The notes under the pieces: generated by a model
Told to the model about the DNA's origin: nothing
What the model saw: only the letters and a program-made list of their open reading frames with translations
Database searches by the model: none
Translations under genes and position numbers: made by a program
Shown: piece after piece, positions 1-12,748 of the stretch
Position numbering within the stretch: the first letter of the stretch is position 1
Layout of the letters: each line of letters starts with the position of its first letter
DNA from: Owenia fusiformis
Lineage: Eukaryota > Annelida > Polychaeta > Sabellida > Oweniidae
Assembly: GCA_903813345.2 (NCBI GenBank)
Contig: CAIIXF020000004.1
Coordinates: forward strand, 16,479,513 to 16,543,512
Direction: 5' to 3'
DNA: 64,000 nucleotides

Positions 1-480
1 ACATTTGAAAATAGGTAAGCAGCTTTTCCAGCTTCAAGAAAGTTATGTTGTCAATACTGCAACTGAAAATAGGTGTTCCACTCGGAAGGTGTTCTACCAT
101 TTTGATTGATAACTGGTATTCTGCTTCTAGAGGTGTTTAATTGAAAGAGATGTCTGAAAAAATAATGTTCATCTTATTATCTTCTTAAATTGACCTTATA
201 AATAATTTCAAGATAATGAACTTTGAAATGGGGTATACTTTATGCAGTAGGCAACATAACCAACAAGGGTGCACCTATCTGTCTATAGTTATTTGGAGAT
301 GTTTTTGAAAAGTTCCACCTATGGAGGTGTTCCACCCCAAGGTGTTCAACAAAACAAGTTTTACTGTATATCCTTCAATTAGGAGGAAAGATCTAATCAC
401 ATTTATTCACAGTTTAAAGTTTCTAATGTTACCCTTAAATTACACAATACTGTATCAGAAAATTGGCAAGACAAGGGGGT

Positions 481-876
481 TTAGAGTCCATTGCACTGCT
501 TCATTTCATCAGTAGAACTGCAAGAATAAGAAATTTGGAGACCATTGTGCAATAATATATGGAAAAGTATTTCATAATGTACATGAATGACATTTGTATA
601 TTTCAGATTTTTTAGTTTTTTGTGCAATAAGCCTGTGCCACCTTGTAATTTGAAGAATTTCAGCCATGTTAATCTTATTGAAAATAACATGGCAGAGAAA
701 CATCCAAATATAAGAGGCCACACACTTTATAAGCCAAACCAGAAGCAATCCAAGATATACAAATGTCATTCATGTACATTATGAATATACTTTTCCATAT
801 ATTATTGCACAATGGTCTCCCAATTTCTTATTTTTGCCGTTCTACTGACGAAATGAAGCTGTGAAATGGACTCTAA
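481..876. mobile_element. Small foldback (MITE-like) element with ~130-bp inverted arms
   Basis: TTAGAGTCCATT at 481 is mirrored by AATGGACTCTAA ending at 876. Arms 481-608 and 743-876 match with few mismatches; the loop is about 130 bp. The open frames on both strands here are mirror images of the arms. The TA at each edge would fit a Tc1/mariner-type target, but the palindromic edge makes the duplication ambiguous. Confidence 0.7.
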
Positions 877-1508
877 TGCTCCCTTTAATTTAAATTAATG
901 TGTTGCAGTTGAATATGTGCTTGAAAATGGGACCAGTTTTTTTTATTATGTTTTATACAAGTGATTTATCATGCAAAATATGAAAAACCAACAAAATTAT
1001 ATATTTTGATAGGGTTGCCATAGAAACCAAAAACAAAACTAATAAGTTATAACCTTGACTTCCAGCCAGTAAGATAGCAGCCCTTGCAAATTGAAATATT
1101 CCCATAAGGTATTGAGTAAATATACTTTTAGTCCTATCAACCCTATCCCAATAGAACTGTGGGCCTCAAAGTCACAACAGAGAAAATACGTTCTACACTG
1201 ACTTAAGAATTTGTGGAAAAAGTTCAAACCCATTTTAAAATTAAGTGAGTTGAATATGAGCCTTTAAATACAAATGTTATTTCAATTTAATAAAGATTTA
1301 ACCTTTAACATACACACCCCCATGAAAAATAACAGAAACAGGAATGTAAGGAGAAAGCTAATAAATCATTAAAATCACACTAGGCCAAAGGCAGTATTTT
1401 GTAAACTTCAACTAAAAATAATAAACAAACCAGATGTATTTTTTCAGGTAATTTACTACAAGTACAGTTTAGTATTGATGCAAGGGTAGCTATCTATTTT
1501 TGGCATTT
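877..1508. other. Intergenic AT-rich, nothing recognised
   Basis: Between the small foldback and the large palindrome; only short chance frames. Confidence 0.5.
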
Positions 1509-3127
1509 ATAGTGGGCTGTATAGCAAGGTTGGTCGGGGTCGGGAGCTGGGGATAATTTTATTGCTTTAATATAACCATATCATCATCCTACATTAGAAT
1601 CCACTCAGTCTAACATCAATTTCTGGTGCGAAAGTTGTCATTTTTGAGTTTTACCCCCCTTGACGACAAATTCTTGGGGGTACTATGACAAATGCTTATA
1701 ACTAAAGAAGTATTTATTTGATCATCTTCATTTTTGGCATGGGTAATGAACAGGTATGTAAAAGTAAAATTTGAAAATTTCATACAAATCGGGTGATTAA
1801 TCCATTCTAAAGATAATAATTCAGGTATTTTCAAGGGTCAATTTCAACATTTTCTGAATGTCGCCATGAAGTAAAAATGACATTATGACCCAATGACATA
1901 TTTATTGAATGTTTTTAGGCTTTAGAAAATAATTTGACTATATAAACTAAAATAAAAACATGAGAATTGTACCATATTGATAATTCTTCATCGCCATCCA
2001 GGCACAAATAAACTCCCCCTTCCCCATTTTCGAATATAAAGGTCTATACCTGAAACTTCCTCAAATAGCTATATTTCAGAAACTATTACAGCCTACATTC
2101 CAAAATTTATCATGGTGATTATACACATCATACTCTGCATAATAGACATATAATTGAGATTTATCCATTCTATATCTAATAATTAAGGTATTTTCAAGGT
2201 TCAATTTCAGCATTTTCGGAATGTCGCCATGGAGTAAAAATTACATGACCCAATGACATATTTATTAAATGTTTTTAGGCTTTAGAAAATAATTTGACTA
2301 TATAAGCTAAGATAATAACATAAGAATTGTACAATATTGATAATTCTTCATCGCCATCCAGGGATAAACCCCCCCCCCATTTGCGAAAAGAAAGGTTTCT
2401 ACCTGAAACTTTCTCAAATAGTTATATTTCAGAAACTATTACAGCCTCCATTCCAAAATTTCTCATGCTGATTATACACATCAAAATCTGCATATTATAC
2501 ATATAATTGAAGTCTTAACACTTTTTTGAGGGTGTAGCTAAGAATAATAGTATATTTATTAGACATCTTAGAAATCAAAATATATGTTTTAGAAGGTAGT
2601 CACAACACTACAAGAGAGATATTTTGGACTGTCATCATTTTTGAAAATATTACAAAAACATATTTATTATTATATTATGCAATAATCACCTATTTTCATT
2701 TGACAGAATTGAAATATATTATCCATCTAGTTTAAATGATTTCAGTATATGCATTTAATCCTGAGATGCACTTAGGTTTGATATTCATGAAGTAATCGTT
2801 TCTTTTTTGTTTGTAATTTAGTTTCTAAGCATTAAACTATAAGCATTAAATCTGTATGCTTTAGGATATACATAATCAATACCGATGACTAAACATTCAA
2901 TTGACAACATTCAGTCAATATGCTTGACAACATTCAATAATGATTAATATGTTCGACCAATAAGTTTTTGAATAACTTCACCAATACACTTTGCTTGAGT
3001 ATTCACTTCAACATTTGCTTCAAGTAGTTGAACATTGTTAGTTATCAACATCACCTGAAAAGATTTTATCTATGAAATTGTTGACTTCATTATCTGTCAT
3101 ATCATCATCAATTTCTTCATCTGATTC

Positions 3128-3720
3128 TTCGTTATAAATGTCTACCAACTCTTGTGGAAGAATGGCATATGGATTTTCAAGTTCGCCATTTTCTAGGATC
3201 CATCCATTTTCTGCTGGAACAAGGGATGACCTGCATGGAGGAAGGAGACTGATGTCTATCCCATCATAGTTGTTGATAGAGGCTTGAGGTTGAAATCTGT
3301 TCGCAAAATTTATGTATTGTACATGATTGATGTCTGTTTTTTCTTTTCACCGTACATGATGCACACAAATCTTTCGAGTTCTTGAAGATGCCTTTGGTCA
3401 AGAACTGTAGATTTTCCAAGTTCTTGAAAGATTGCATGCATGACCTCCCTCTTGATCAGCTGTTTCAGAAGGTTTATTTTTCCCTTTCTAATGAAGGCAC
3501 TGGTGGTATCACACCCTGTAAATAAAACAGTGGATAGATCAGGGTGGCTGTGATTGGATCACCCAAACCTGCTGCAACTGTCTTCACATAAATGAGGCGC
3601 CTCTTGTTTGAAACTCCAGTGTCAAACAGTACTTTGAGAAGTAGGTGTTTGATGTAATGTAGCAGGAGTATGGGTACATATGTGTCTGGAGATCTGACAA
3701 GTATAGTCTTGGCCTCAGCC
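3128..3720 (-). pseudogene. Inverted partial copy of the HEEADT/TGCDTTS-family gene (left palindrome arm)
   Basis: The minus strand reads RSPDTYVPILLLHYIKHLLL, then a degraded TGCDTTS region and the C-terminal LPPC/NGWILENGEL part. It mirrors 4063-4754. It has SPDTYV, one residue closer to the family's SPDTDV than the right arm, so the arms decayed independently. Confidence 0.65.
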
Positions 3721-3739
3721 TCTTGGTCTATTAAGGACC

Positions 3740-4754
3740 CAGAGAGAAGGTGTAGAGGTAAAATGCAGCCACTGCTAGTGAAAGGTCCCAAAACTAAAGT
3801 CCCAAAAAATTGGAAGGACTTCCTTTCAAATAGCAAAAACAAAATTCAGCTTTTCCAACTTATCCTCGCAGAGTGGAAGAAGGACAAATATGCAAAAAAT
3901 TCAGAACACGCCAATTTACTTTGTCTGTCAGGAGAATTGCTTCTTACTCACAAGTGATGGGTCACATGTTGTTATTGAGGAAGTCCTAGACCTAAGGTGC
4001 AACCATGATGAAGCTGACACAAAAATCATTCTCCATGCTTTATATGCATCAAGGCAGGTGGGGGCTGAGGCCAAGACCATACTTGTCAGATCTCCAGAAA
4101 CATATGTACCCATACTCCTGCTACATTACATCAAACACCTACTTCTTAAAGTACTGTTTGACACTGGAGTTTCAAACAAGAGGCGCCTCATTGATGTGAA
4201 GATAGCTGTAGCAGGTTTGGGTGATCCAATCACAGCCACCCTGATCTGTATTCACTGTTTTACAGGGTGTGATACCACCAGTGCCTTCATGAGAAAGGAA
4301 AAATAAACCCTCTGAAACAGTTGATCAAGAGGGAGGTCATGCATGCAATCTTTCAAGAACTTGGAAAATCTATAGTTCTTGACCAAGGCATCTTCAAAAA
4401 CTCGAAAGATTTGTGTGCATCATGTACGGGGAAAAGAAAAAAACAGACATCAATCATGTACGATACATAAATTTTGCAAACAGATTTCAACCTCAAGCCT
4501 CTATCAACAACTATGATGGGATAGACATCAGTCCCCTTCCTCCATGCAGGTCATCCCTTGTTCAACATTGTAAAAGATGTAACTACCAAGATTACATATG
4601 GAAGCAGTCTCACAAAGCCCAAATGGATATACCTTCTCCAGCAGAAAATGGATGGATCCTAGAAAATGGCGAACTTGATATACAATGGGCTGAAAATCCA
4701 AATGCCATTCTTCCACAAGAGTTGAATCAGATGACAAAATTGATAATGATATGA
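3740..4754 (+). pseudogene. Broken gene of the HEEADT/TGCDTTS family (transposon-associated, possible FEN/PIN-like nuclease)
   Basis: Three frame segments read on: 3740-3935 (VPKNWKDFLSNSKNK), 3890-4306 (138 codons with HDEADT at residues 39-44, SPETYVP at 68-74 and FTGCDTTSAF at 124-133) and 4413-4754 (LPPCRSSL, NGWILENGELDIQW). I recognise this order from an uncharacterised protein family abundant in invertebrate genomes, usually with SPDTDV and TGCDTTS. The acidic motifs EAD, D-x-D and GCD resemble FEN1/XPG metal-site spacing; that link is inference. Here D-T-D is changed to E-T-Y, at least one frameshift lies near 3900-3940, and a stop follows 4306. An inverted copy of the 3' half fills 3128-3720. 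Confidence 0.7.
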
Positions 4755-6312
4755 TAGATAATGAAGCCAACAATTTCATAGATGAAATATGTTCAGGTGA
4801 TGTTGATAACTAACAATGTTCAACTACTTGAAGCAAATGTTGAAGTGAATACTCAAGCAAAGTGTATTGGTGAAGTTATTCAAAAACTTATTGGTCGAAC
4901 ATATTAATCATTATTGAATGTTGTCAAGCATATTGACTGAATGTTGTCAATTGAATGTTTAGTCATCGGTATTGATTACGTATATCCTAAAGCATACAGA
5001 TTTAATGCTTATAGTTTTATGCTTAGAAACTAAATTACAAACAAAAAAGAAACGATTACTTTATGGATATCAAACCTAAGTGCATCTCAGGATTAAATGC
5101 ATATACTGAAATCATTAAACTAGCTGGATAAAATATTTCATTTATGTCAAATGAAAATAGGTGATTATTGCATAATATGAATATGTTTTTGTAATATTTT
5201 CAAAAATGATGACAATCCAAAATATCTCTCTTGTAGTGTTGTGACTACCTTCTAAAACATATATTTTGATTTCTAAGATGTCGAATAAATATACTATTAT
5301 TCTTAGCTACACCCTCAAAAAAAGTGTTAAGACTTCAATTATATGTATAATATGCAGATTTTGATGTGAATAATCAAAATGAGAAATTTTGGAATGGAGG
5401 CTGTAATAGTTTCTGAAATATAGCTATTTGAGATGGGGGGGGGGGGGGGTATTTATCCCTGGATGGCGATGAAGAATTATCAATATTGTACAATTCTTAT
5501 GTTATTATCTTAGCTTATATAGTCAAATTATTTTCTAAAGCCTAAAAACATTTAATAAATATGTCATTGGATCATGTAATTTTTACTTCATGGCGACATT
5601 CCGAAAATGCTGAAATTGAACCTTGAAAATACCTTAATTATTAGATATAGAATGGATAAATCTCAATTATATATCTATTATGCAGAGTATGATGTGTATA
5701 ATCACCATGAGAAATTTTGGAATGTAAGCTGTAATAGTTTCTGAAATATAGCTATTTGAGGAAGTTTCAGGTATAGACCTTTGTATTCGAAAATGGGGGA
5801 GGGGGGAGTTTATTTGTGCCTGGATGGCGATGAAGAATTATCAATATTGTACAATTCTCATGTTATTATTTTAGCTTATATAGTCAAATTATTTTCTAAA
5901 GCCTAAAAACATCCAATAAATATGTCATTGGGTCATAAAGTCATTTTTCCTTCATGGCGACATTCAGAAAATGTTGAAATTGACCCTTGAAAATAACTGA
6001 ATTATTATCTTTAGAATGGATTAATCACCCAATTTGTATGAATTTTTCAAATTTTACTTTTACCTACCTGTTCATCACCCATGCCAAAAATGAAGATGAT
6101 CAAATAAATACTTTTTTAGTTATAAGCATTTGTCATAGTACCCCCAAGAATTTGTCGTCAAGGGGGGTAAAACTAAAAAATGACAACTTTCGCACCAGAA
6201 ATTGATGTTAGACTGAGTGGACTCTAATGTAGGATGATGATATGGTTATATTTAAGCAATAAAATTATCCCCAGCTCCCGACCCCGACCAACCTTGCTAT
6301 ACAGCCCACTAT

Positions 6313-7787
6313 TATGGTAGGTAGTAGGCACCTATGTGAGCCATGTGCTATTTTATAAATAATTGAATGGTATAAAATATGCTATGAAATAAGATCTTAA
6401 AACTTTTACCAAGGAAACGGAAGAGATAAGAGGGGGGGTTACAGCGGTACACACTTTTTAAATAAATGTAATTTCATCTCCCATAATGTGCAAATATTAA
6501 CATAAAAATATGAAAAATGTTAACCATTTTATGAATTAATTAAAATCTTGATGAATTAAATACAAAACCCCATCATGTTGTTCTACGTTAATTAAACCCT
6601 CTGTCTTACGTTATTTATAACAGTCTCCTGCAAAACGCCCCAAAAAGTATCATCAGCTAGATTGTAGATTCATCAAATGAAATTATGATTGACTAGTCTG
6701 TGGTTAGGCTCAAGTTTGTAATAAGTTTGTTAGATATAAACTGTAAAAATCAATGATGGTATACAATATATGTGTTTGTTTACAACAGTTGTGCCAAATA
6801 TGTAATCAACATCACATATATGACATTCTACCCCGAAGCCCTAATCTGCTAATGCTATTCGCATGCCTTTAGTAGAATACTTGAATGTGTATATTACAAG
6901 CTAGTACATGTGTGTAATTTTACATATACATAACTTACCTTTCAAACTGTTCTTTATTCCACTGAACATTCTGTATTGCTGTTATAAATACTTATTTTAC
7001 CAGCTCTCAAGTTGGGCTATTTCCCTTGTGTTTCCTTTCTGTGGTTAGATTCTAAATCTCTGTGCCAATAGATCTCCCTTCTGCCTCTCACGTCTCAGTG
7101 TTTACCAGCTGTAGTCTTGCAGTCTTGAAGAGAGTTTAGATATCCTAATTAATTCAAATAGTGTTACTGTGTTATCATTTCAAGTTAGTATATCATATTA
7201 ACTGGAGTAGTACATGCTTGCAAGTACTTGTTTATACCTCAGGTCACTCCCTGCACATGAGGTAGTCTAACCATTTACCTTGCCTTGAAATGTTGTTGTT
7301 AGAGTTTTATTTAAAGGGTCGTGTTTGTTTCGCATGGTAATCCTTCGAAAGCGGACGCGCAGCCTGATGCTTACTCGACTCACTGGGTGATCTTGGGTGG
7401 GGGCAGAATTTTTTAGCCCAAAATGATTTAATTAATGGTCCTTTTTAAGGCCTTACTTTTTATAATTTTAAGCCAACTTATCAATTAAAAGGGGTGTCTC
7501 AGTACATATTTGTCTTTGCTGGTCAAGCAGCTGGTAATTACTGTAACATTAGTAAGTGGTAACTTATATTTTGTTCAAAAATCGGATAAAGAGAAAAATG
7601 TTAGATTTACTAATACTGACGTTGATTTGAATGATCTTGGCCATCATGACCATACATTTTTGTGAACGACCTGGTTTGGTTTAATCAAGATCGTTTGCTG
7701 GAACTGTTTTACTAATTAAAGAATAGGAGCAACTCATATAAATGTAGGCAATTAGTACTTTAACTTCGTTTTCACTGGGGAGTATCG
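6313..7787. other. Intergenic AT-rich, nothing recognised
   Basis: No coding frame, RNA gene or repeat structure seen. One GC-richer patch (7340-7410) is not identifiable. Confidence 0.5.
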
Positions 7788-7816
7788 TGATGCAACAACA
7801 CCGTGTTGTTGCATCA
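7788..7816. repeat. 29-bp near-perfect palindrome TGATGCAACAACAC-C-GTGTTGTTGCATCA
   Basis: 14-bp arms around one base. The half-unit GATGCAACAACAC recurs as direct copies at about 7999, 8021 and (GATGCAGCAACACC) 8053. May be the terminus of a small repeat family. Confidence 0.75.
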
Positions 7817-8308
7817 AGATGGCCAGACTTCCGGTGATAGATTTTCGTACAATACTTTGTTTCCCCAATTTAAACCCATTTCTAGGACGAGTTTCTCAAT
7901 AACCATACACGTGCAGTTAGCGCACGATCTATATTTAAAGAAACTGTCATGTAGCATCATCAAGAAGCAATAAGTTCACGGTTTTAGTTCCTCACTACTG
8001 ATGCAACAACACCAAACCGAAGATGCAACAACACTCCTCTAGATTTGAGCAATGATGCAGCAACACCAAGTATAATTTCAGAAGACCATAAATCTCGAGA
8101 GAAACAGATTTTTAAATGCTACTATTGCAACGCCGGGCCATTACCCATTTGCGCTCTTCTCAAGGCATTCAAAATACACGTCCTGCGGGCGAAGATTCTT
8201 TATATGTATTTTCAAAAATTTATACTTTTAAATATCATAATGTACTGGAAGTTGTTCTATAACATAGTTCAATCGCCTGGTAAGCCATAGTAACCCCATC
8301 TATTTTCA

Positions 8309-8860
8309 TACTAAATGTATAATAACATGAAAAAATAAATTTGATATTTATTGGCAAAATGAATAGTGGACAAAGATCTTTCGTTCTCGGTAAACATGAC
8401 GAGCTATTGGAAATTTTCTGTCATCCATCTGTGGAACAGTGATAAACTATATGATTTTGAGGAATATCATTTTTATCTACGAGGTGATATTGATATCTGC
8501 ATGAGAGAGCAAAGCGAACGAGTGCATATATCAATATCACCGAGCAGATTAAAATGATATTCTGAAAAAAATCATAGGATGTTCTTATTATCCTACACTT
8601 ACAAGGAGTGTACTAAATGTATGATATCATTGCAAAATGAAATTCATGCCTAACAGAGTCAATTTGGCGGGAAATCAACAAGCGGAGTATATCGTCACAA
8701 TATCCTCCGCATATTGGGTTTTCCGGAGTATATCGTCACGATATCCTCCGCCCGGAGTATATCGTAACGATATCCTCCGGATATTCATTTTGCTAATAAA
8801 TATCAAATTTATTTTTTCATGTTATTAAACATTTAGTACACTAAGTGTAGGATAACAAAG
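8309..8860. mobile_element. Compound foldback repeat with nested palindromes
   Basis: The outer arms 8309-8366 and 8773-8838 are inverted copies (ACTAAATGT, TTGATATTTATT). Inside are a ~110-bp palindrome (8459-8567, GGTGATATTGATATC mirrored), another copy of the terminal motif (8590-8640), and three tandem 27-bp palindromes (8684-8780). No transposase; a non-autonomous element or nested insertions. Confidence 0.6.
8684..8780. repeat. Three tandem palindromes CGGAG-TATATCGT-ACGATATC-CTCCG
   Basis: Near-identical 27-bp inverted repeats (CGGAGTATATCGT then ACGATATCCTCCG, with small changes) follow each other with short spacers. Each can form a ~12-bp hairpin. Confidence 0.75.
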
Positions 8861-9119
8861 GAAATACAATATACAATTGTAGACCTCTCTTTAGGTCAAC
8901 TGGCAGTTGATATGCCTCTTTAGACGTGTTGGATCTTAGAAATCTTACTCCTGGGATTCCTTTTATAGAATCTTTGAACTGAATTTACCCAATGCTGAAA
9001 TTGATAGTTTTTCCATACATAAATGTTGCCCTGATAGCACAGAAAAAGTAAACATTTCCGAATTTTCTCCGGCCCTACAGGCCTTGTTGCCCCTTTAAAG
9101 CGGGGCGACCTAGTCTTGA

Positions 9120-11100
9120 AACCAATGAAACAAGATTAAAATACAAACGTTCAAAGAAAGCTGATTTCAAAGCATATAATAGTGCAAGATATACGATTTC
9201 GAACATTCTGATTTAAACAATTTATATATATGAATCAGAGGAACTTGATCAAAACATGTTCTGGTATTTATTAAATAGGAGCCGAAAGAATAGTCATCCA
9301 AAATCTAACTTAATCAAACACCCTATTGGAGATGTCCTCTCAGATCCTAGAGAAATATGCATGGAATGGAAAAGTTACTTTGAAGAGTTAGCCACACCGT
9401 CCAATCCTGGCAGTTATCACTGTTATGCTGACGATTTTTATCGGCGAGTGAACCAGGAAATATTACTAATGAAAGCAATTCTTTTTAAACGACCCCATTA
9501 CAAGGAGTGAAATTGTTACCGCAATACAACAGTTAAATCTAAATAAAGCTACTGGAGCTGTATATCTGCCGACATTTGCGTCGGAAGGGGGAGGGCGTTG
9601 GCGGTGACTGCCTCCCTTTCCCCGGATTTTTTTTATTTAAAACCGAGCCTTGAATTGATCATCTCTAGTTTGTCAGTATCTAGACGTCTTGTAATGTCGC
9701 GTGTCGTGTAAATACTATAGGGCTATAGTGTCACAGGAACCCATACAGTTTGTAAATACTTTGAAGAATAAGACGTGCAAAATGTAAAAGTCAACGTTTT
9801 TAGTTAAAGTCAAGTTAAGTTTTCTAAAAACACAATTTTTTCTTGTTTTTAATTTATTATTGGAAATGGTGTGTACCCTGCGTGCAGAGTCTAGTTAAAC
9901 TACTGAAGACGAAGCTCTCTTTTAAGAAGTGAAGTCAACGAATGCAAAGGGTAAATGTTGTGCTGAGATATGTTCAGAACGCAACAGACAGGGTCTAAAT
10001 TTGAGGATTCTATTAGGGCATGCCCCCCGATCCCCCTAGATCCATACCCAAAAGTCACCTTCTCCCTTGGCAAATCCTTCTGACGCTACTGCCGATCATT
10101 CAAGGTGTCTCAGCCGTAATCGATTTTATTCATTTGATTCATTTCACATTGTCAATAATGAATACACGGCATCTTTATTTCGCACTGGAATACTAATTCC
10201 ACTTTTCACTGACTTTTGAAAGGCGACAAACGCAAATACTTTAGAAAAAGATGACCACCATGCATGGGATTACGCTTATGACGTCACCCAGAAAAATGTT
10301 TGATATCTTCTTGTTAAACAGAAGTAAAAAAGCCACACATTCTTAAACATATTCCCGAACTGCAGGGCGCATCCATACTCGTTTCCCAGTTTGATTTTCA
10401 ATCAAAACATCATACCTTGGAAATCCAAGATGGGGCGCATCTCTGAAATTATACTCTGTCCACTCTTACATGTTAGCACAAGAGGCAATAACCCATAATG
10501 TGGAATCATGGCGTAATGTCTACGTCACAACTATCGATATCAGTAAAGCTTTTGACGGTGTGGATTAACGGTCTGTTCTAGAAATTATATAACATTGGAA
10601 TCTGTGGCAAATTATGGCACATCCCTTTCGATTCCTTCAATACATATGCAAAGTACGTATAGGTGATGACTTTCGACGGGGGGTCCACCAGGGCGGAATC
10701 GATGCTTCTCTACCAGCTGTACAGTGCTGACGTCATAGTGGTATGTATATCGGTGCAAATATTAATCTGATATGAATGTGACATCCGGCGTATGCAGACG
10801 ATATGACAATCATGGCCACAGATATTAATACGTAGTATGAATATTCCCTTAAACGCGGTATACAATCTCTGAAGATATGAAATACATCCTGGAAAATGCA
10901 AAACCCTGACATTTGGAAGGAAAAGAAGAAATCATACAAATGACGTCATGATCAATGATATTCCAGTACAAACAACAAATAGCACTATTCATCTCGGCCT
11001 GCCCCTTACAAATAATTCTACGTCGGGTCCCAATTCATTACTGATAGTATTAACAAGGCATTACGTATACACTAGCTTAAACTCTCCAATTTTTAAGTGA
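9120..11100 (+). pseudogene. Non-LTR retrotransposon pol fragment, copy 1 (degenerate)
   Basis: The frame at 9256-9510 encodes FWYLLNRSRKNSHPKSN and CMEWKSYFEELATPSNPGSY, the linker before reverse transcriptase; coding traces start near 9120. Further on are broken RT pieces: the DKAFDGV-like motif A near 10540 with a premature stop, and the YADD region near 10790 with frameshifts. A ~600-bp block (about 9560-10165) interrupts it relative to the copy at 32560. Clearly dead. Confidence 0.75.
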
Positions 11101-11419
11101 CTGCTGTCCATCCCTCTTGATTAATAGACGAACTGTTGCAGTTGAGCCATTTTATTTTCCCTTGAAGTACAAAAAAGTATATTGATGTATCTGCTAGCTT
11201 AATGACATAATCTGTTGAGTTTAATGCAAATAAGTGCGAAAATTCAGAATGTTCGCCAAAAGTAGAAATTTGACATCCAGTAGTTTTGGCACGTGGACAT
11301 CACAAAAAGGTTTTCCAGCCAGGTATATCGACTATACCGCAAACAACATTATGCATGCATGCTGTGTGATAGAAATAATATGCAATCCATTTTTTATGTA
11401 TTTTACATGCTTCTTTTTA

Positions 11420-12743
11420 CACGCCTAACCATCGCGTAAGCAGTCGTCACCGTACAGCGTCAAAAAATACAGTAGTACAGTTTTCTGTACGGTGACGAAA
11501 ATTAACTGAGTTGAAGCAAAAACTATAATGAGGGTTTTAAAAAGATTAATTAGATGAAAATAAATACGATTTTGGGTGTAATAAAAACAGCATTCTCTTA
11601 GGAATGGTTTTAACTTTCTAATTATGATAAAAGTTTTTCGAGCACTGCTCGGATTTTTTCTGAGTGAATCGGCCCACATAATCAACTCGAGAGAAAAAAG
11701 TTGTTTTTTCACTTTTCGTTTGGTTATTATTTTCCCTGTCGTCTGAGAGTATGGATTATTTTTATGAGAATATGTATTTGTTATCTACACATTTTAGAAC
11801 AGATGAATATTCGGCAAATAATCATTCAGTGTATTTATTTAAAAAAGATCAGAACTATACGGTGACGCATCAGCTTGATTTCGATATTTCTAGTTTTCAT
11901 GGAATTAACTATTTGAAAGTTGACGTAATGCTTTGGTATCATTTGAACTAAACCAGGCTTTTCTCATATGACTAACAAAGATAGCCTACACAGCCATCTT
12001 TACCCCATGCAAGATTTTGCAATTTTCATCCTAAAAAGTCACACGTGCAAGATGAGATTTACTTGTGACATCCCTTGTTTTAAAACATCAATAACATAGC
12101 AACAAGAGAGTTTTTGGTTTCATGATCTTTACCGTATCATACATTTCAACCTTCCATTAAGCGGTGGAAGATATCGTTGAACTGTAGCGCCCATGCACTA
12201 TATATGAACAAATGATCATACTCCAGAGTTTCCATTTCATACAATCTTAGTCTCATTTAGTTCATCAAAGCATAGCGTCACCGTACAGCTGCTGCGTCAC
12301 CGTACAAATTTGATCTTTTTTAAATATACATAATGAATGGTTGTTTGCTGAATCTTCGCCCGTTCTAAAATGTGTAGTCAACAAATACATATTCTCATAA
12401 AAATAATCCATACTCTCAGACGGCAGGGAAAATAATAACCAAACGAAATGTGAAAAAACAACCTTTTTTCACTTGGGTCGATTATGTGGGCCGATTCACT
12501 CAGAAAAAATCCGAACAGTGCTCGTAAAACGTTTATCATAATCAGAAAGTTAAAACCATTTCTAAGAGGATGCTGTTTTTATTTCACATGAAATCGTTTT
12601 AGTTTTCATCAAATTATGATTTTTAAAACCCTTGTCATAGTTTTTGCTTCAAAGCAGTTAATTTGCGTTACCGTACAGAAAACTGTACTCCGCTATTTTT
12701 TGACGCTGTACGGTGACGCCTGCTTACGCGATGGTAAGGCGTG
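11420..12743. mobile_element. Foldback element A: CACGCC...GGCGTG ends, ~460-bp arms, TSD TTTTA
   Basis: The arms, about 11420-11880 and 12280-12743, are inverted copies starting CACGCCT(A/T)ACCATCGCG; subterminal GTCACCGTACAG motifs recur. Copy 2 (near 34248) preserves the empty site CTTCTTTTTACAGG, so the insertion is delimited exactly, with TTTTA at 11415-11419 and 12744-12748. Because the flanking bases are complementary, a 3-bp TTT duplication with ACACGCC ends is an equal reading. No transposase inside. Confidence 0.85.
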
Positions 12744-12748
12744 TTTTA

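Larger units (their letters stand above)
1509..6312. repeat. 4.8-kb palindrome (arms ~2.2 kb) around a broken transposon-associated gene
   Basis: The left arm 1509-3720 is repeated inverted as 4063-6312, with a 342-bp unpaired centre. Outer edges are marked by ATAGTGGGCTGTATAGCAAG and its complement. Each arm also contains a direct ~364-bp duplication (about 1829-2190 and 2192-2520, mirrored in the right arm), marked by TTCATCGCCATCCAGG. The inner arm parts are coding remnants of the pseudogene at 3740-4754. Arm divergence is a few per cent with small indels and poly-G/C length changes, so the palindrome is not brand new. No clear flanking target duplication was seen. Confidence 0.88.

Noticed and set aside
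5430-5455. Poly-G runs (also 13380, 37500 and 45110) as functional G-quadruplexes
   Set aside because: Simple homopolymers within repeat arms, variable between copies and prone to sequencing error; only the repeated GGGACGG motif in the 37119 element seemed worth noting.
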